Assembly (NCBI RefSeq): GCF_014645195.1
Contig: NZ_BMLK01000006.1
Coordinates: 124,001-188,000 of the forward strand
DNA length: 64,000 bases
Direction of reading: 5' to 3'
Source of the DNA: Novosphingobium indicum
GTDB lineage: Bacteria > Pseudomonadota > Alphaproteobacteria > Sphingomonadales > Sphingomonadaceae
In this document: in pieces, positions 7,532 through 16,883 of the stretch
How the letters are laid out: the number at the start of each line of letters is the position of its first letter
Position numbering within the stretch: position 1 is the stretch's first letter
Notes under the pieces: generated by a model
The model's database searches: none
Seen by the model: only the letters and a program-made list of their open reading frames with translations
What the model was told of the DNA's origin: nothing
Program-made: the position numbers and the translations under genes

Positions 7532-9232
7532 TCAACGGTTCTTCAGCGCCTCGCCGAGGATGTCGCCGAGCGATGCACCCGAGTCGGACGAACCGTACTG
7601 TTCCACGGCTTCCTTCTCTTCGGCGAGCTGACGCGCCTTGATCGAGAAGTTCGGCTTCTTCGAACGGTCGAAGCCGGTGACCATGGCGTCGATCTTCTGG
7701 CCGACCTGGAAGCGGTCCGGACGCTGTTCGTCGCGGTCGCGGCCGAGGTCCGAGCGCTTGATGAAGCCGGTTGCGCCGTCTTCGCCAGCCTGCACTTCGA
7801 GGCCGCCATCGCGGACTTCGAGAACGCTGACGGTGACGACTTCGCCGCGGCGGAGCGAACCGCCGGTTGCGACACCGGCTGCCGGAGCGCCACGCTCAAG
7901 CTGCTTCATGCCGAGGCTGATGCGTTCCTTCTCGACGTCGACGTCGAGAACGACAGCTTCGACTTCCTCGCCCTTGCGGTGCAGAGCCAGGGCGTCCTCG
8001 CCCGAGATGCCCCAGGCGATGTCCGACATGTGGACCATGCCATCGACGTCGCCGTCCAGGCCGATGAACAGGCCGAACTCGGTGGCATTCTTGACTTCGC
8101 CAGCAACCTGCGAACCAACCGGGTGCTTCTCGGCAAAGGCTTCCCAGGGGTTTTGCTGAGCCTGCTTGAGGCCGAGCGAGATGCGGCGCTTGTCGGAATC
8201 GACTTCCAGCACCATGACTTCGACTTCCTGCGAGGTCGAAACGATCTTGCCCGGGTGGACGTTCTTCTTGGTCCAGGACATTTCGGACACGTGGACGAGA
8301 CCCTCGATGCCCGGTTCCAGCTCCACGAAGGCGCCGTATTCGGTGATGTTGGTGACCGTACCGGTGAGCTTGGCGCCGACCGGGTACTTGACCGCTGCAC
8401 CTTCCCACGGATCGCTCTCGAGCTGCTTCATGCCCAGCGAGATGCGCTGCGTTTCGGTGTTGATGCGGATGATCTGCACGGTGACGGTGTCACCGATATT
8501 GATCACTTCGCTCGGGTGGTTGACGCGCTTGTAGCTCATGTCGGTGACATGGAGCAGGCCGTCGATGCCGCCGAGGTCGACGAACGCACCGTAGTCGGTG
8601 ATGTTCTTGACGACGCCGTCGATGACCTGGCCTTCGCTCAGCTTGTCGATCAGCTCGCTGCGCTGCTCGGCGCGGGTCTCTTCGAGAACGGCGCGGCGCG
8701 AAACGACGATGTTGCCGCGGCGACGGTCCATCTTGAGGATCTGGAAGGGCTGCGGCACGTCCATCAGCGGAGCGACGTCGCGCACCGGACGGATGTCGAC
8801 CTGCGAGCCGGGCAGGAAGGCCACGGCGCCGTCGAGGTCGACGGTGAAGCCGCCCTTGACGCGACCGAAGATCACGCCTTCGACGCGCTTGCCTTCGCCG
8901 AATTCGTTTTCGAGCTTGTCCCACGCGGCTTCGCGGCGGGCGCGGTCGCGCGACAGCATCGCTTCGCCGTCGGCGTTCTCGACGCGGTCGACATAGACTT
9001 CGACTTCGTCGCCGACCTTGAGGCCGTGCTCGTCTTCACCACGCGCGAATTCGCGCAGCGGCACGCGGCCTTCGCTCTTGAGGCCTACGTCGATGACGGC
9101 CTTGTCGTTTTCGATGGCGGTGATGGTGCCCTTGACGACGCGGCCTTCGAAGCCGTCGTCAGCGACGCCACCGAGCTGCTCGTCGAGCATTTTCGCGAAA
9201 TCGTCGCGAGTCGGATTGGCAGAAGTAGCCAT
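7532..9232 (-). CDS. rpsA: 30S ribosomal protein S1
   Basis: A 566-residue protein with six S1 RNA-binding repeats, beginning near residues 29, 115, 200, 285, 375 and 460; repeats 3 and 4 carry the classic GAFVxL segment (DYGAFVDLGG, EYGAFVELEP). It binds mRNA on the 30S platform and helps start translation of weakly led messages. The start is preceded by an AGGAAA site. It follows cmk across a 234-base gap, the conserved cmk-rpsA order. The strand opposite carries a 691-codon open frame, judged a coding shadow. Confidence 0.98.
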   Translation of the reverse strand: MATSANPTRDDFAKMLDEQLGGVADDGFEGRVVKGTITAIENDKAVIDVGLKSEGRVPLREFARGEDEHGLKVGDEVEVYVDRVENADGEAMLSRDRARREAAWDKLENEFGEGKRVEGVIFGRVKGGFTVDLDGAVAFLPGSQVDIRPVRDVAPLMDVPQPFQILKMDRRRGNIVVSRRAVLEETRAEQRSELIDKLSEGQVIDGVVKNITDYGAFVDLGGIDGLLHVTDMSYKRVNHPSEVINIGDTVTVQIIRINTETQRISLGMKQLESDPWEGAAVKYPVGAKLTGTVTNITEYGAFVELEPGIEGLVHVSEMSWTKKNVHPGKIVSTSQEVEVMVLEVDSDKRRISLGLKQAQQNPWEAFAEKHPVGSQVAGEVKNATEFGLFIGLDGDVDGMVHMSDIAWGISGEDALALHRKGEEVEAVVLDVDVEKERISLGMKQLERGAPAAGVATGGSLRRGEVVTVSVLEVRDGGLEVQAGEDGATGFIKRSDLGRDRDEQRPDRFQVGQKIDAMVTGFDRSKKPNFSIKARQLAEEKEAVEQYGSSDSGASLGDILGEALKNR

Positions 9233-9466
9233 TGTTCAGGTGTTTCCTGTCTTTACGATTTTTCCGGCCAGGCGGTTGTTTCCGCCGGTCTTTCTCCGCC
9301 ATCCGCACCATTGCATCGGCGGGCCAAAAGGGCCGAACTGCCGCAGGCGCCGAACGCGGTCTGCGGCGTTCTCCGGCCACTGGAGCCTTCGAACCGGCGC
9401 GCCGTACGCGCGTGTGTGCAGAAATGCAAGGAAAATGGCGTGCAAAGCGGCAGCGCGCCGTCGGTT

Positions 9467-10096
9467 TCAGCGGTGCTCGGCGAGCAAGGCGTCGACAGCC
9501 GCGATCGCTGCGGCAATGGCTTCCTCGCGCCGCAGGCCCGATGTCTCGATCACCAGCGCATCTTCGGCGACCACTAGGGGCGAATCCTTGCGCGTGCGGT
9601 CGCGTTTGTCACGGGCTGCGAGGTCGGCGGTGATGTCCTCGATCGAGACCGCGCGATCCTGTTCGAGCATTTCGCTATGGCGGCGCTCGGCGCGGGCTTC
9701 GACACTTGCTGTCACGAAGAGTTTGGCGTCTGCTTCGGGTGCAATGACGGTGCCGATGTCGCGCCCGTCAAGGATGGCACCGCCGGGTTGGGTCGCGAAG
9801 CTGCGTTGACGCTCGTAGAGGGCCTTGCGCACATCGGAATGGATCGAGACGCGGCTTGCCAATCCGCCAGTTGCCTCGGAACGCAGCTCGGGATCGTCAA
9901 GCAGGCTATCGGGAAACGTGCAGGCGGCGCGGGCATCGGCGGGATCGTCCGGGTTGCCGCCGTTGAGCGCGCATTGTCGCCCGACTGCGCGATAGAGCAG
10001 TCCGGTATCGAGATGCGGCAGCCCGAAATGGGCGGCGAGGGCCCGCGCAATCGTGCCTTTGCCTGAAGCGGTCGGTCCATCCACGGCGATAATCAT
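9467..10096 (-). CDS. cmk: Cytidylate kinase
   Basis: A 209-residue kinase that phosphorylates CMP and dCMP with ATP. The P-loop is DGPTASGKGT near residues 6-15 and the CMP-binding segment includes DGRDIGTVIAPEA. The ATG at 10096 is chosen because the family starts with MIIAVDGP. The same frame is open far upstream into the deaminase only because of a frameshift there, so a 381-residue fusion should not be taken at face value. It sits between the deaminase and rpsA, and aroA lies further upstream, a common order (aroA-cmk-rpsA). Confidence 0.95.
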   Translation of the reverse strand: MIIAVDGPTASGKGTIARALAAHFGLPHLDTGLLYRAVGRQCALNGGNPDDPADARAACTFPDSLLDDPELRSEATGGLASRVSIHSDVRKALYERQRSFATQPGGAILDGRDIGTVIAPEADAKLFVTASVEARAERRHSEMLEQDRAVSIEDITADLAARDKRDRTRKDSPLVVAEDALVIETSGLRREEAIAAAIAAVDALLAEHR

Positions 10097-10149
10097 GCCG
10101 TTCCCATGACGCGCCGCGCCGGGGTTGGCAAGGCTGAGCCGTGTTCGGT

Positions 10150-10612
10150 TCAGTCGGCGATGTCTTCCGCCCATAGCGCGCCGTTCTCGGCAATGAAGCG
10201 CGCCATCAATGCGATGCAGCGGGGATCGTCGACGATGTCGACGGCAACGCCATGATCGTGCAGGAACTGCTCGTTCCCGCCGAAATTGCGGTTCTCGCAG
10301 ATGACTGCGGTTCTCGCAGATGACGACGTGGGGGATCTTGAATTGCACGATCGTCCCCGAACACATCATACAGGGCGACAGCGAGGTGTAGAGCGTGCAG
10401 TCGCGGTAGCTGGTCTGGCGTCCGGCGTTCTGCAGACAGTCCATTTCGCCGTGGAGGATAGGATTGCCTTGCTGCACCCGCCGGTTGTGGCCGACTGCGA
10501 TGATCTCGTCGCCGCGGGTCAGTGTCGAGCCGATCGGCAAGCCGCCTTCATGATAGCTCTTGAGCGCCTGTTCGTAGCAGGCATCGATGGCCCGCTGGCG
10601 GATGCCGCTCAC
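10150..10612 (-). pseudogene. Nucleoside/cytosine deaminase, frameshifted by a 19-bp tandem duplication
   Basis: The N-terminal part is a zinc-dependent deaminase like yeast-type cytosine deaminase, with the catalytic HGE motif (LHGEMD) and the SPCMMC zinc cysteines. After HVVICENR the frame breaks because bases 10287-10305 are repeated exactly at 10306-10324. Removing one copy restores a 147-residue protein whose tail reads NFGGNEQFL...FIAENGALWAEDIAD, the normal family ending, with a stop at 10150-10152. The start overlaps the aroA stop by 4 bases (ATGA). It may be a true recent mutation or a sequence error. Confidence 0.88.
10287..10324. repeat. Exact 19-bp tandem duplication inside the deaminase gene
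   Basis: Two identical adjacent copies of TGCGGTTCTCGCAGATGAC, at 10287-10305 and 10306-10324. Nineteen is not a multiple of three, so the extra copy shifts the deaminase frame by one base. Confidence 0.97.
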
Positions 10613-11949
10613 GCCGAGAGCCCATCCAGCATTGCCTCGAACACTGGGAAGCTGGTGGCGATGGGGCGCGTGTCGTCGACTTCCACGCCGTCACGACTCG
10701 CGAGGCCGGCGACGGCCATGGACATCGCGATGCGGTGGTCGAGATGGGTCGCGATGGGGCCTTCGGTGCCGGGCAGGGGATCTCCGCCGGAACCTGTGAT
10801 CACGAGGCCGTCCGCGCGTTCGTCGATTCGCGCGCCTGAGGCGGTGAGGGCGGCTGCCATCACGGCGAGGCGATCCGATTCCTTCACACGCAGCTCGTCG
10901 AGCCCGCTGGTGACCGTCTCGCCCTCGGCAAGCGCGGCAGCGACGAAGAGGGCAGGGAATTCGTCGATCATGCTGGGGGCGATGGCGGGATCGACCTCGA
11001 TGCCTTTGAGGGTGGAGTGCTTCACCAGAAGATCGGCCACCGGTTCACCGCCGACTTCGCGCGGATTCAGTTCCTCGATATGGCCGCCCATCTGGCGCAG
11101 GACGTCGACCAGTCCGGCGCGGGTCGGGTTGAGGCCGACATTCTCGATCACGACTTCGCTGCCCGGCGTAATCAGTGCAGCCACCAGAAAGAAAGCGGCC
11201 GAGGATGGGTCGCCGGGTACGTCGATCACTTGCGGGCGGAGTTCGGCTTCGCCCCGGATCGAAATCACGCGGGTGCCGTCCGGTTCTATCTCGACATCGA
11301 GTTCGGCGCCGAAGCCGCGCAACATGCGCTCGGAGTGGTCGCGCGTCGGTACCGGCTCGATGACCGTCGTGATGCCCGGCGTGTTGAGTCCGGCGAGCAG
11401 CACCGCGCTCTTGACCTGCGCGGAGGCGACGGGAAGGCGGTAGGTGATCGGAACGGCCGGACTGGCGCCTTTGAGGATCAGGGGGAGGCGGCCCCCTTCG
11501 CTTGCCTCGAAACTGGCGCCCATTTGCGAGAGCGGATCGATCACCCGCCCCATCGGCCGTTTCGACAGCGAAGCATCGCCCGTGAAGGCCGCCGTTATCG
11601 GGTGGCTGGCGATAAGTCCCATGAGGAGCCGCGTGGATGTGCCGGAATTGCCCATGTCGAGCGGGCTCTGAGGCTGCAGCAGCGCGCCTACGCCCACGCC
11701 ATGCACCGACCAGGCGCCTTCACCGTTGCGCTCCACCGTTGCGCCCATCGCCCGCATCGCGGCGGCGGTGGCCAGAACATCTTCGCCTTCGAGAAGGCCG
11801 GTCACCCGTGTTTCGCCGACCGCCAGAGCGCCGAGCATGATCGAGCGGTGGCTGATCGACTTGTCACCAGGCACGCGAATCCGGCCCTTGAGCGGCCCTG
11901 CAGGCAGGAAGCGGCGGGGACGCATGACGGAATCGGGGGCGTGGCTCAA
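10609..11949 (-). CDS. aroA: 3-phosphoshikimate 1-carboxyvinyltransferase (EPSP synthase)
   Basis: A 446-residue enzyme that joins shikimate 3-phosphate and phosphoenolpyruvate on the way to chorismate and aromatic amino acids. The N-terminal shikimate-phosphate site [10 protein letters not shown] lies at residues 26-35, and the PEP-site loop [12 protein letters not shown] at 101-112. The two-domain inside-out barrel length is normal. It is first in a minus-strand group with the broken deaminase, cmk and rpsA, and diverges from the zinc-ribbon gene at 12128, so promoters for both should lie in 11950-12127. Confidence 0.97.
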   Translation of the reverse strand: MSHAPDSVMRPRRFLPAGPLKGRIRVPGDKSISHRSIMLGALAVGETRVTGLLEGEDVLATAAAMRAMGATVERNGEGAWSVHGVGVGALLQPQSPLDMGNSGTSTRLLMGLIASHPITAAFTGDASLSKRPMGRVIDPLSQMGASFEASEGGRLPLILKGASPAVPITYRLPVASAQVKSAVLLAGLNTPGITTVIEPVPTRDHSERMLRGFGAELDVEIEPDGTRVISIRGEAELRPQVIDVPGDPSSAAFFLVAALITPGSEVVIENVGLNPTRAGLVDVLRQMGGHIEELNPREVGGEPVADLLVKHSTLKGIEVDPAIAPSMIDEFPALFVAAALAEGETVTSGLDELRVKESDRLAVMAAALTASGARIDERADGLVITGSGGDPLPGTEGPIATHLDHRIAMSMAVAGLASRDGVEVDDTRPIATSFPVFEAMLDGLSA

Positions 11950-12127
11950 GGATCTGGCTTTCGTTGCAGGGCAGGCCGGAAAATCGCGCGGCTTTTGACA
12001 GCGCGGGCCGCCTATGGCAAGGCGCGCGCCCTGATGCGATCCGGATGCTTGATTTTGAGTCCGGGCCTTACCATCAATTAGGATTTTACGCCCTTACCCA
12101 TCCGGGTAGGCAAGACGAGGACAATTC

Positions 12128-12448
12128 ATGGCCAAGCCTGAGTGGGGCGCCAAGCATGGCTGCCCGAAATGTGGCACCCGCTTCTATGACCTGGGCAAGG
12201 ACGACCCGGTTACCTGCATCGAGTGCGGTTACGAGTGGAACCCCGAGCCGGTGCTCAAATCCAAGCAGCCGATTCCCTTCGAGGAAGTCCAGAAGAAGGA
12301 AAAGGTCGAGACCGAGGACGATGATCTGGCCGATGACGATCTGGACATCGATGAGGACAGCGATTCGCCCGACAACGACGTCGATCTCGGCGGTGACGAT
12401 GATCTCGGCATCGGTGGCGGCAAGGACGAGGACGATCGCGACGAGTAA
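12128..12448 (+). CDS. TIGR02300 family zinc-ribbon protein (FYDLN acid domain)
   Basis: A 106-residue protein with an N-terminal zinc ribbon: Cys12-x2-Cys15 (GCPKCG) and Cys30-x2-Cys33 (CIECGY), with the family hallmark RFYDLGKDDP between. The C-terminal half is an extremely acidic low-complexity tail (runs of Asp from about residue 62). The family is common in alphaproteobacteria and has no assigned function; a role in protein or nucleic-acid contact is only a guess. It diverges from aroA and is followed by tRNA-Ala. Confidence 0.88.
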   Translation: MAKPEWGAKHGCPKCGTRFYDLGKDDPVTCIECGYEWNPEPVLKSKQPIPFEEVQKKEKVETEDDDLADDDLDIDEDSDSPDNDVDLGGDDDLGIGGGKDEDDRDE

Positions 12449-12590
12449 GGACGCAGGGGGCGTCCGGTAAAAAATCGGATGCCTCCAATTTCCCTCTTGC
12501 CAAGCGGGAAAGCCCCCATTAGAGGGCGGCCTCCCAAGCGCAAGCAAGGAGATAGACGGACCTCCCAGGGCCGTCTGAACGAAATGGCAC

Positions 12591-12666
<76 letters not shown>

Positions 12667-12700
12667 TTTCGCTACATAAGTTTCGCGCGATAGCGACACG

Positions 12701-12787
12701 CTGGTTGACGAGGTTTCGTCCACCGGCGTTTTTCGCGTAATATGGCGCATGCGTCGGTCGGCGAGGTTTCGTCCACCGACGTTTTTG
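12701..12787 (+). repeat. Two structured direct repeats after tRNA-Ala
   Basis: A 25-base unit, CGAGGTTTCGTCCACCG[G/A]CGTTTTT, occurs at 12709-12733 and 12762-12786 with one mismatch. In each copy the GGT before the unit can pair with ACC inside it, and the single base difference keeps pairing with its own upstream arm. Each ends in five T. They could act as two successive terminators for tRNA-Ala or leader elements for ffh; this is inferred. Confidence 0.55.
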
Positions 12788-12862
12788 GCGTTTTGCAGAC
12801 TTCGCCAGTCTGCGTGATGGAATTCGGCGCGATGTTCGCCCGGAGTGAGGACAGGAACGACA

Positions 12863-14323
12863 ATGTTTGATTCTCTATCCGATCGTCTTGGCGGCGTATT
12901 CGACAAGCTGCGCGGTCGCGGCGCGCTCAAGGAGCAGGACGTCCGCGATGCCATGCGCGAAGTTCGCATCGCGCTGCTGGAAGCCGATGTGGCGCTGCCG
13001 GTGGTTCGCCGCTTCGTCGATCAGGTTACCGAAAAGGCGATCGGTCAGTCGGTCCTGCGCTCGGTCACGCCGGGCCAGCAGGTCGTCAAGATCGTCAACG
13101 ACGCGCTGGTGGAGATGCTGGGCGGCGATACGACGCCCGAACTCGACCTCAATGCCGCGCCGCCGGTCGTGATCATGATGGTCGGTCTGCAGGGCTCGGG
13201 CAAGACCACCAGCACTGCCAAGATTTCCAAGTTCCTCAAGGACAAGCAGGGCAAGAAGGTCCTGATGGCCTCGCTGGACGTGAACCGTCCGGCTGCTCAG
13301 GAACAGCTCAAGGTGCTGGGTGAGCAGGTCGGCGTTGCCACGCTGCCGATCATCGCCGGCCAGCAGCCGACCGAGATTGCCACCCGCGCGCTGCAGTCTG
13401 CCAAGCTGCAGGCAGTGGACGTGCTGCTGCTCGATACCGCAGGCCGTCTCCACGTCGATCAGCAGCTGATGGACGAGATGAAGGCGGTCTCCGCCATCTC
13501 GTCGCCGCGCGAGACGCTGCTGGTGGTCGACTCGCTGACGGGTCAGGACGCTGTCAACGTTGCCCAGAGCTTCTCCGGCGAAGTTGACCTGACCGGCGTC
13601 GTGCTGACCCGTATGGACGGTGATGCGCGCGGCGGTGCTGCGCTTTCCATGCGCGCCGTCACCGGCAAGCCGATCAAGTTTGCCGGCACGGGCGAAAAGC
13701 CCGAAGCTATCGAGATCTTCCACCCCAGCCGCGTTGCCAACCGCATCCTCGGCATGGGCGACGTCGTCAGCCTTGTCGAAAAGGCCGCCGAATCTGTTAA
13801 GGTCGAGGAGGCTGAAGCGCTGGCCAAGCGCATGGAGCAGGGCAAGTTCGACATGAACGACCTGCGCATGCAGCTCAAGCAGATGCAGAACATGGGCGGT
13901 CTCGGCATGCTGGCGAACATGATGCCGGGCATGAAGAAGGCCAAGGCGGCCATGGCCGCCTCGAACATGGACGACAAGGTGCTGGTGCGCATGGACGCGA
14001 TCATCGGTTCGATGACGCCCAAGGAACGCACAAATCCCGCACTTCTCAACGCCAAGCGCAAGATCCGCGTCGCCAAAGGGTCCGGCACGCAGGTCCAGGA
14101 CATCAACAAGCTGATCAAGATGCATCAGGAAATGTCCAAGGCGATGAAGCAGATCAAGAAGATGGGCGGCCTCAAGGGCCTCGCCGCGATGTTCGGCAAG
14201 GGCGGCCTCGATGGCGCCATGCCGGGTCTCGGCGGGCAGGGCCTCGGCCCGGGTGCCGGCGGATTGCCCGGGCTCGGCGGCGGAGGCGGTCAACCCGATC
14301 TCAGCAAGTTTCTAAAAAAATAA
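12863..14323 (+). CDS. ffh: Signal recognition particle protein Ffh
   Basis: A 486-residue SRP GTPase that binds signal peptides with 4.5S RNA and delivers ribosomes to FtsY. The NG domain shows GLQGSGKTT, DTAGRLHVD and TRMDGDARGG; the Met-rich M domain begins near residue 300 (MQLKQMQNMGGLGML, MMPGMKKAK). The C terminus is Gly-rich. The ATG at 12863 is used rather than an upstream GTG at 12845, since the family begins MFDSLSDRL and AGGAAC precedes the ATG. It heads the ffh-rpsP-rimM-trmD-rplS operon. Confidence 0.98.
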   Translation: MFDSLSDRLGGVFDKLRGRGALKEQDVRDAMREVRIALLEADVALPVVRRFVDQVTEKAIGQSVLRSVTPGQQVVKIVNDALVEMLGGDTTPELDLNAAPPVVIMMVGLQGSGKTTSTAKISKFLKDKQGKKVLMASLDVNRPAAQEQLKVLGEQVGVATLPIIAGQQPTEIATRALQSAKLQAVDVLLLDTAGRLHVDQQLMDEMKAVSAISSPRETLLVVDSLTGQDAVNVAQSFSGEVDLTGVVLTRMDGDARGGAALSMRAVTGKPIKFAGTGEKPEAIEIFHPSRVANRILGMGDVVSLVEKAAESVKVEEAEALAKRMEQGKFDMNDLRMQLKQMQNMGGLGMLANMMPGMKKAKAAMAASNMDDKVLVRMDAIIGSMTPKERTNPALLNAKRKIRVAKGSGTQVQDINKLIKMHQEMSKAMKQIKKMGGLKGLAAMFGKGGLDGAMPGLGGQGLGPGAGGLPGLGGGGGQPDLSKFLKK

Positions 14324-14352
14324 TTTCAAGAGTTTGATAGAAAGGTAGAAAA

Positions 14353-14796
14353 ATGTCCGTTGCTATCCGTCTTTCGCGCGGTGGTGCCAAGAAGCGCCCC
14401 TACTACAAGATCGTCGTTGCCAACTCGCGCGCTCCGCGCGACGGCAAGTACCTGGAGCAGATCGGTACCTACAATCCGCTGCTCGCCAAGGACGACGAGA
14501 ACCGCGTGAAGCTGAACGAAGATCGCGTGAACTACTGGCTCGGCGTTGGCGCCCAGCCGACCGACCGCGTTGCGCGTATGCTCGACAAGGCCGGCCTCAA
14601 GGAACGCGCCCCGACCAACAACCCGCAGAAGGGTGAACCGGGCGACAAGGCCAAGGAACGCGCTGAAGAGCGTGCCGAGAAGCTGCGCGAAGCTGAAGAG
14701 GCCGCCAAGGCTGCTGCCGAAGCTCCGGCTGCTGAAGAAGCACCGGCCGAAGAAGCTGCCGCTGAGGAAAGCACCGAGGAATCGACCGAGGCTTAA
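14353..14796 (+). CDS. rpsP: 30S ribosomal protein S16
   Basis: A 147-residue protein. The first 80 or so residues are the S16 fold ([22 protein letters not shown]). The remaining about 65 residues form a charged Ala/Glu-rich extension ([15 protein letters not shown]) that is much longer than the Escherichia coli protein (82 residues) but common in sphingomonads. It lies 29 bases after ffh, with an AAAGGTAG ribosome site. Confidence 0.97.
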   Translation: MSVAIRLSRGGAKKRPYYKIVVANSRAPRDGKYLEQIGTYNPLLAKDDENRVKLNEDRVNYWLGVGAQPTDRVARMLDKAGLKERAPTNNPQKGEPGDKAKERAEERAEKLREAEEAAKAAAEAPAAEEAPAEEAAAEESTEESTEA

Positions 14797-14814
14797 GCCC
14801 GGAGATTTTGCGGT

Positions 14815-15321
14815 ATGGCTACCGACATGCCTGTCACGCTCGCAGCCATTGCCGGCGCGCATGGCGTGACGGGCGAAGTCCGCCTCAAGCTGTTCGGAGA
14901 AGGCGTGGCAGCGCTCAAGTGCTACCGCGCCTTCAACGATTCCACGCTGACGCTGAAGAAGCTGCGCGACGACGGCAAGGGTGGCGCTATCGCGCGCTTT
15001 GAGGAAGTGCCGGATCGTACAGCTGCTGAAAAGCTGCGCGGTACGGCTCTTACAGTGCCGCGCTCGGCCATGCCGGACCTCGCGGAGGGCGAGTACTACC
15101 ACGCCGATCTGATCGGCCTAGCCGCCGTTTCGGATGAAGGCGAAGCGTTGGGATCGGTCGTCGCCGTCGAGAACTTCGGGGCGGGGGATGTGCTGGAAAT
15201 CGAACGCGCTGAACCGGACGACAAAGGCCGCGTACAACGCTTCATGGTGCCCATGATCGCATCCGCAGTCCCCGAATGGGATGCGTCTCGCGTCGTTGTC
15301 GTGGCGGCATTCGTCGAATAG
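14815..15321 (+). CDS. rimM: Ribosome maturation factor RimM
   Basis: A 168-residue protein that helps 30S head assembly by binding S19. The N-terminal RimM barrel begins LAAIAGAHGVTGEVRLKLF (residues 9-27), and the PRC-barrel starts near YYHADLIGLAAV (residues 96-107). It follows rpsP by 18 bases in the conserved rpsP-rimM-trmD order. Here an extra membrane-protein gene sits between rimM and trmD. Confidence 0.96.
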   Translation: MATDMPVTLAAIAGAHGVTGEVRLKLFGEGVAALKCYRAFNDSTLTLKKLRDDGKGGAIARFEEVPDRTAAEKLRGTALTVPRSAMPDLAEGEYYHADLIGLAAVSDEGEALGSVVAVENFGAGDVLEIERAEPDDKGRVQRFMVPMIASAVPEWDASRVVVVAAFVE

Positions 15322-15377
15322 GGCATTGGGCCCTGAAGCGGCGCAGCGGGGCGTTTGAACTGGAAGGCGAAACGATC

Positions 15378-15713
15378 ATGGCAATTGTCACGCTGGCGAT
15401 CCTGTTCGTCGTTCCGGTTCTGATCGGGCTGGGGCTGGTCCTCTTTAGGTCAGGCATGGCAAGCTGGCTCTGCGGCCTGATCGCCACGGTGCCTGGCGCG
15501 GTCGCCATCTTCGGTATGGCCGCCTTCATCTACATCACTGCAGACATGAGCCCGTGCGAGACGCCGCCCTGCCACAATACGGGGCCTATGTGGTTTTATG
15601 CCTTGCTTGTGGTGGGTGTTGTGAATCTTGCGATCGGGTTCGGTCTGGGCATGGTTGGATATGTTCTGGGTCGGCAGCTGGCCAGGCGTCGGCCTGATGG
15701 CGGCCGGACATGA
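15378..15713 (+). CDS. Small membrane protein of unknown function inside the trmD operon
   Basis: A 111-residue protein with three hydrophobic segments near residues 3-21, 27-47 and 68-92, and a short loop with a cysteine pair (CETPPC) between the second and third. The C terminus is Arg-rich and cytoplasmic by the positive-inside rule. The ATG at 15378 is preceded by GAAGGCGAAA. The stop overlaps the trmD start by 4 bases (ATGA), so it is probably translated with trmD. I do not recognise the family; no function is assigned. Confidence 0.75.
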   Translation: MAIVTLAILFVVPVLIGLGLVLFRSGMASWLCGLIATVPGAVAIFGMAAFIYITADMSPCETPPCHNTGPMWFYALLVVGVVNLAIGFGLGMVGYVLGRQLARRRPDGGRT

Positions 15714-16456
15714 CCTTCGCCGCCACAGTCCTCACGCTCTACCCGGAGATGTTTCCCGGCCCGCTGGGCATATCGTTGGCGGGCAGGGCGCTTGAACAGG
15801 GCAAGTGGTCGATCACGCCTGTGCAGATCCGCGATTTCGCGACCGACAAGCATCGCACCGTGGACGACACGCCTGCGGGCGGTGGTGCCGGTATGGTGCT
15901 CAAGGCCGATGTTCTCGCCAGTGCCATCGACCATGCCCGCGGCCTCAATCCCGATGCGCCGGTGCTGGCCATGACCCCGCGGGGGAAGCCGCTGGCGCAA
16001 GCGCGGGTGCGGGAGCTCGCCGCAGGTTCGGGCGTCACCATCCTGTGCGGCCGTTTCGAGGGATTCGACGAGCGGATTTTCGCGGGCAGGGGTGTGGAAG
16101 AGATCTCCGTCGGCGACATCGTGCTTTCCGGCGGAGAACCGGCGGCTTTGATGCTGTTAGACGCTTGCATTCGGCTGCTTCCCGGCGTAATGGGCGCGGC
16201 TTCAAGCGGGACCGAGGAGTCGTTCGAGGACGACCTTCTCGAGTATCCGCACTACACCCGACCTGTCGAATGGGAAGGGCGCACGATCCCTGAAGTGCTG
16301 CGATCGGGGGATCATGCGAAAATCGCCGCCTGGCGGAAACAAAAGGCGGAAGAAGATACACGGTTACGCAGACCGGACCTTTGGGAGCGCCATGTCGGTG
16401 CTCGGGACCAGTCTGCCTCTGGCGCGCGGCACAGAACGAAGGACTTGGGTTCATGA
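15710..16456 (+). CDS. trmD: tRNA (guanine-37-N1)-methyltransferase
   Basis: A 248-residue SPOUT methyltransferase that methylates G37 next to the anticodon to prevent frameshifts. The trefoil-knot SAM site is seen in [11 protein letters not shown] and in [20 protein letters not shown] (about residues 130-149). N-terminal [10 protein letters not shown] is typical. It overlaps the preceding membrane-protein gene by 4 bases and the rplS start by 4 bases (ATGA), a tight translational chain. Confidence 0.97.
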   Translation: MTFAATVLTLYPEMFPGPLGISLAGRALEQGKWSITPVQIRDFATDKHRTVDDTPAGGGAGMVLKADVLASAIDHARGLNPDAPVLAMTPRGKPLAQARVRELAAGSGVTILCGRFEGFDERIFAGRGVEEISVGDIVLSGGEPAALMLLDACIRLLPGVMGAASSGTEESFEDDLLEYPHYTRPVEWEGRTIPEVLRSGDHAKIAAWRKQKAEEDTRLRRPDLWERHVGARDQSASGARHRTKDLGS

Positions 16457-16824
16457 ACCTGATTCAGCAGATCGAAGCCGAGGAAATCTCCAAGGCTGCC
16501 AAGGATATCCCGACGTTTCGCCCGGGCGACACCGTTCGCGTCGGCGTGAAGGTCGTTGAAGGCACCCGTACCCGTGTGCAGAACTTCGAAGGCGTGTGCA
16601 TCGCGCGTTCGAACCGCGGCATGGGTTCCAACTTTACCGTTCGCAAGATCAGCTTCGGTGAAGGCGTGGAGCGCGTTTTCCCGCTCTACTCGCCGAACAT
16701 CGATTCGATCACTGTCGTGCGCAAGGGCATCGTGCGCCGCGCCAAGCTGTACTACCTGCGTGGTCGTACCGGTAAGCGCGCCCGCATCGCCGAGCGTCGC
16801 GACTTCAGCGAAGCCAAAGGCTGA
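16453..16824 (+). CDS. rplS: 50S ribosomal protein L19
   Basis: A 123-residue ribosomal protein at the 30S-50S interface. Family motifs: [18 protein letters not shown] near residues 20-37 and [13 protein letters not shown] near 98-110. The frame is open further upstream, but the ATG at 16453 matches the family start ([11 protein letters not shown]) and overlaps the trmD stop. A terminator at 16856-16883 closes the operon. Confidence 0.97.
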   Translation: MNLIQQIEAEEISKAAKDIPTFRPGDTVRVGVKVVEGTRTRVQNFEGVCIARSNRGMGSNFTVRKISFGEGVERVFPLYSPNIDSITVVRKGIVRRAKLYYLRGRTGKRARIAERRDFSEAKG

Positions 16825-16855
16825 GCTGAAAATATCCGCAAGGATGGACAGAAGG

Positions 16856-16883
16856 AGGCGGTTCGATTTCGGGCCGCCTTTTT
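16856..16883 (+). terminator. Rho-independent terminator after rplS
   Basis: AGGCGG pairs with CCGCCT, extended inward by TTCG/CGGG, followed by five T. It ends the ffh-rplS operon. Confidence 0.85.

Noticed and set aside
7502-9577. A 691-codon open frame on the plus strand opposite rpsA
   Set aside because: It is fully antisense to rpsA; its Asp/Val/Leu-rich translation mirrors the S1 codon pattern and shows no domain. Long antisense frames are expected in high-G+C genes.
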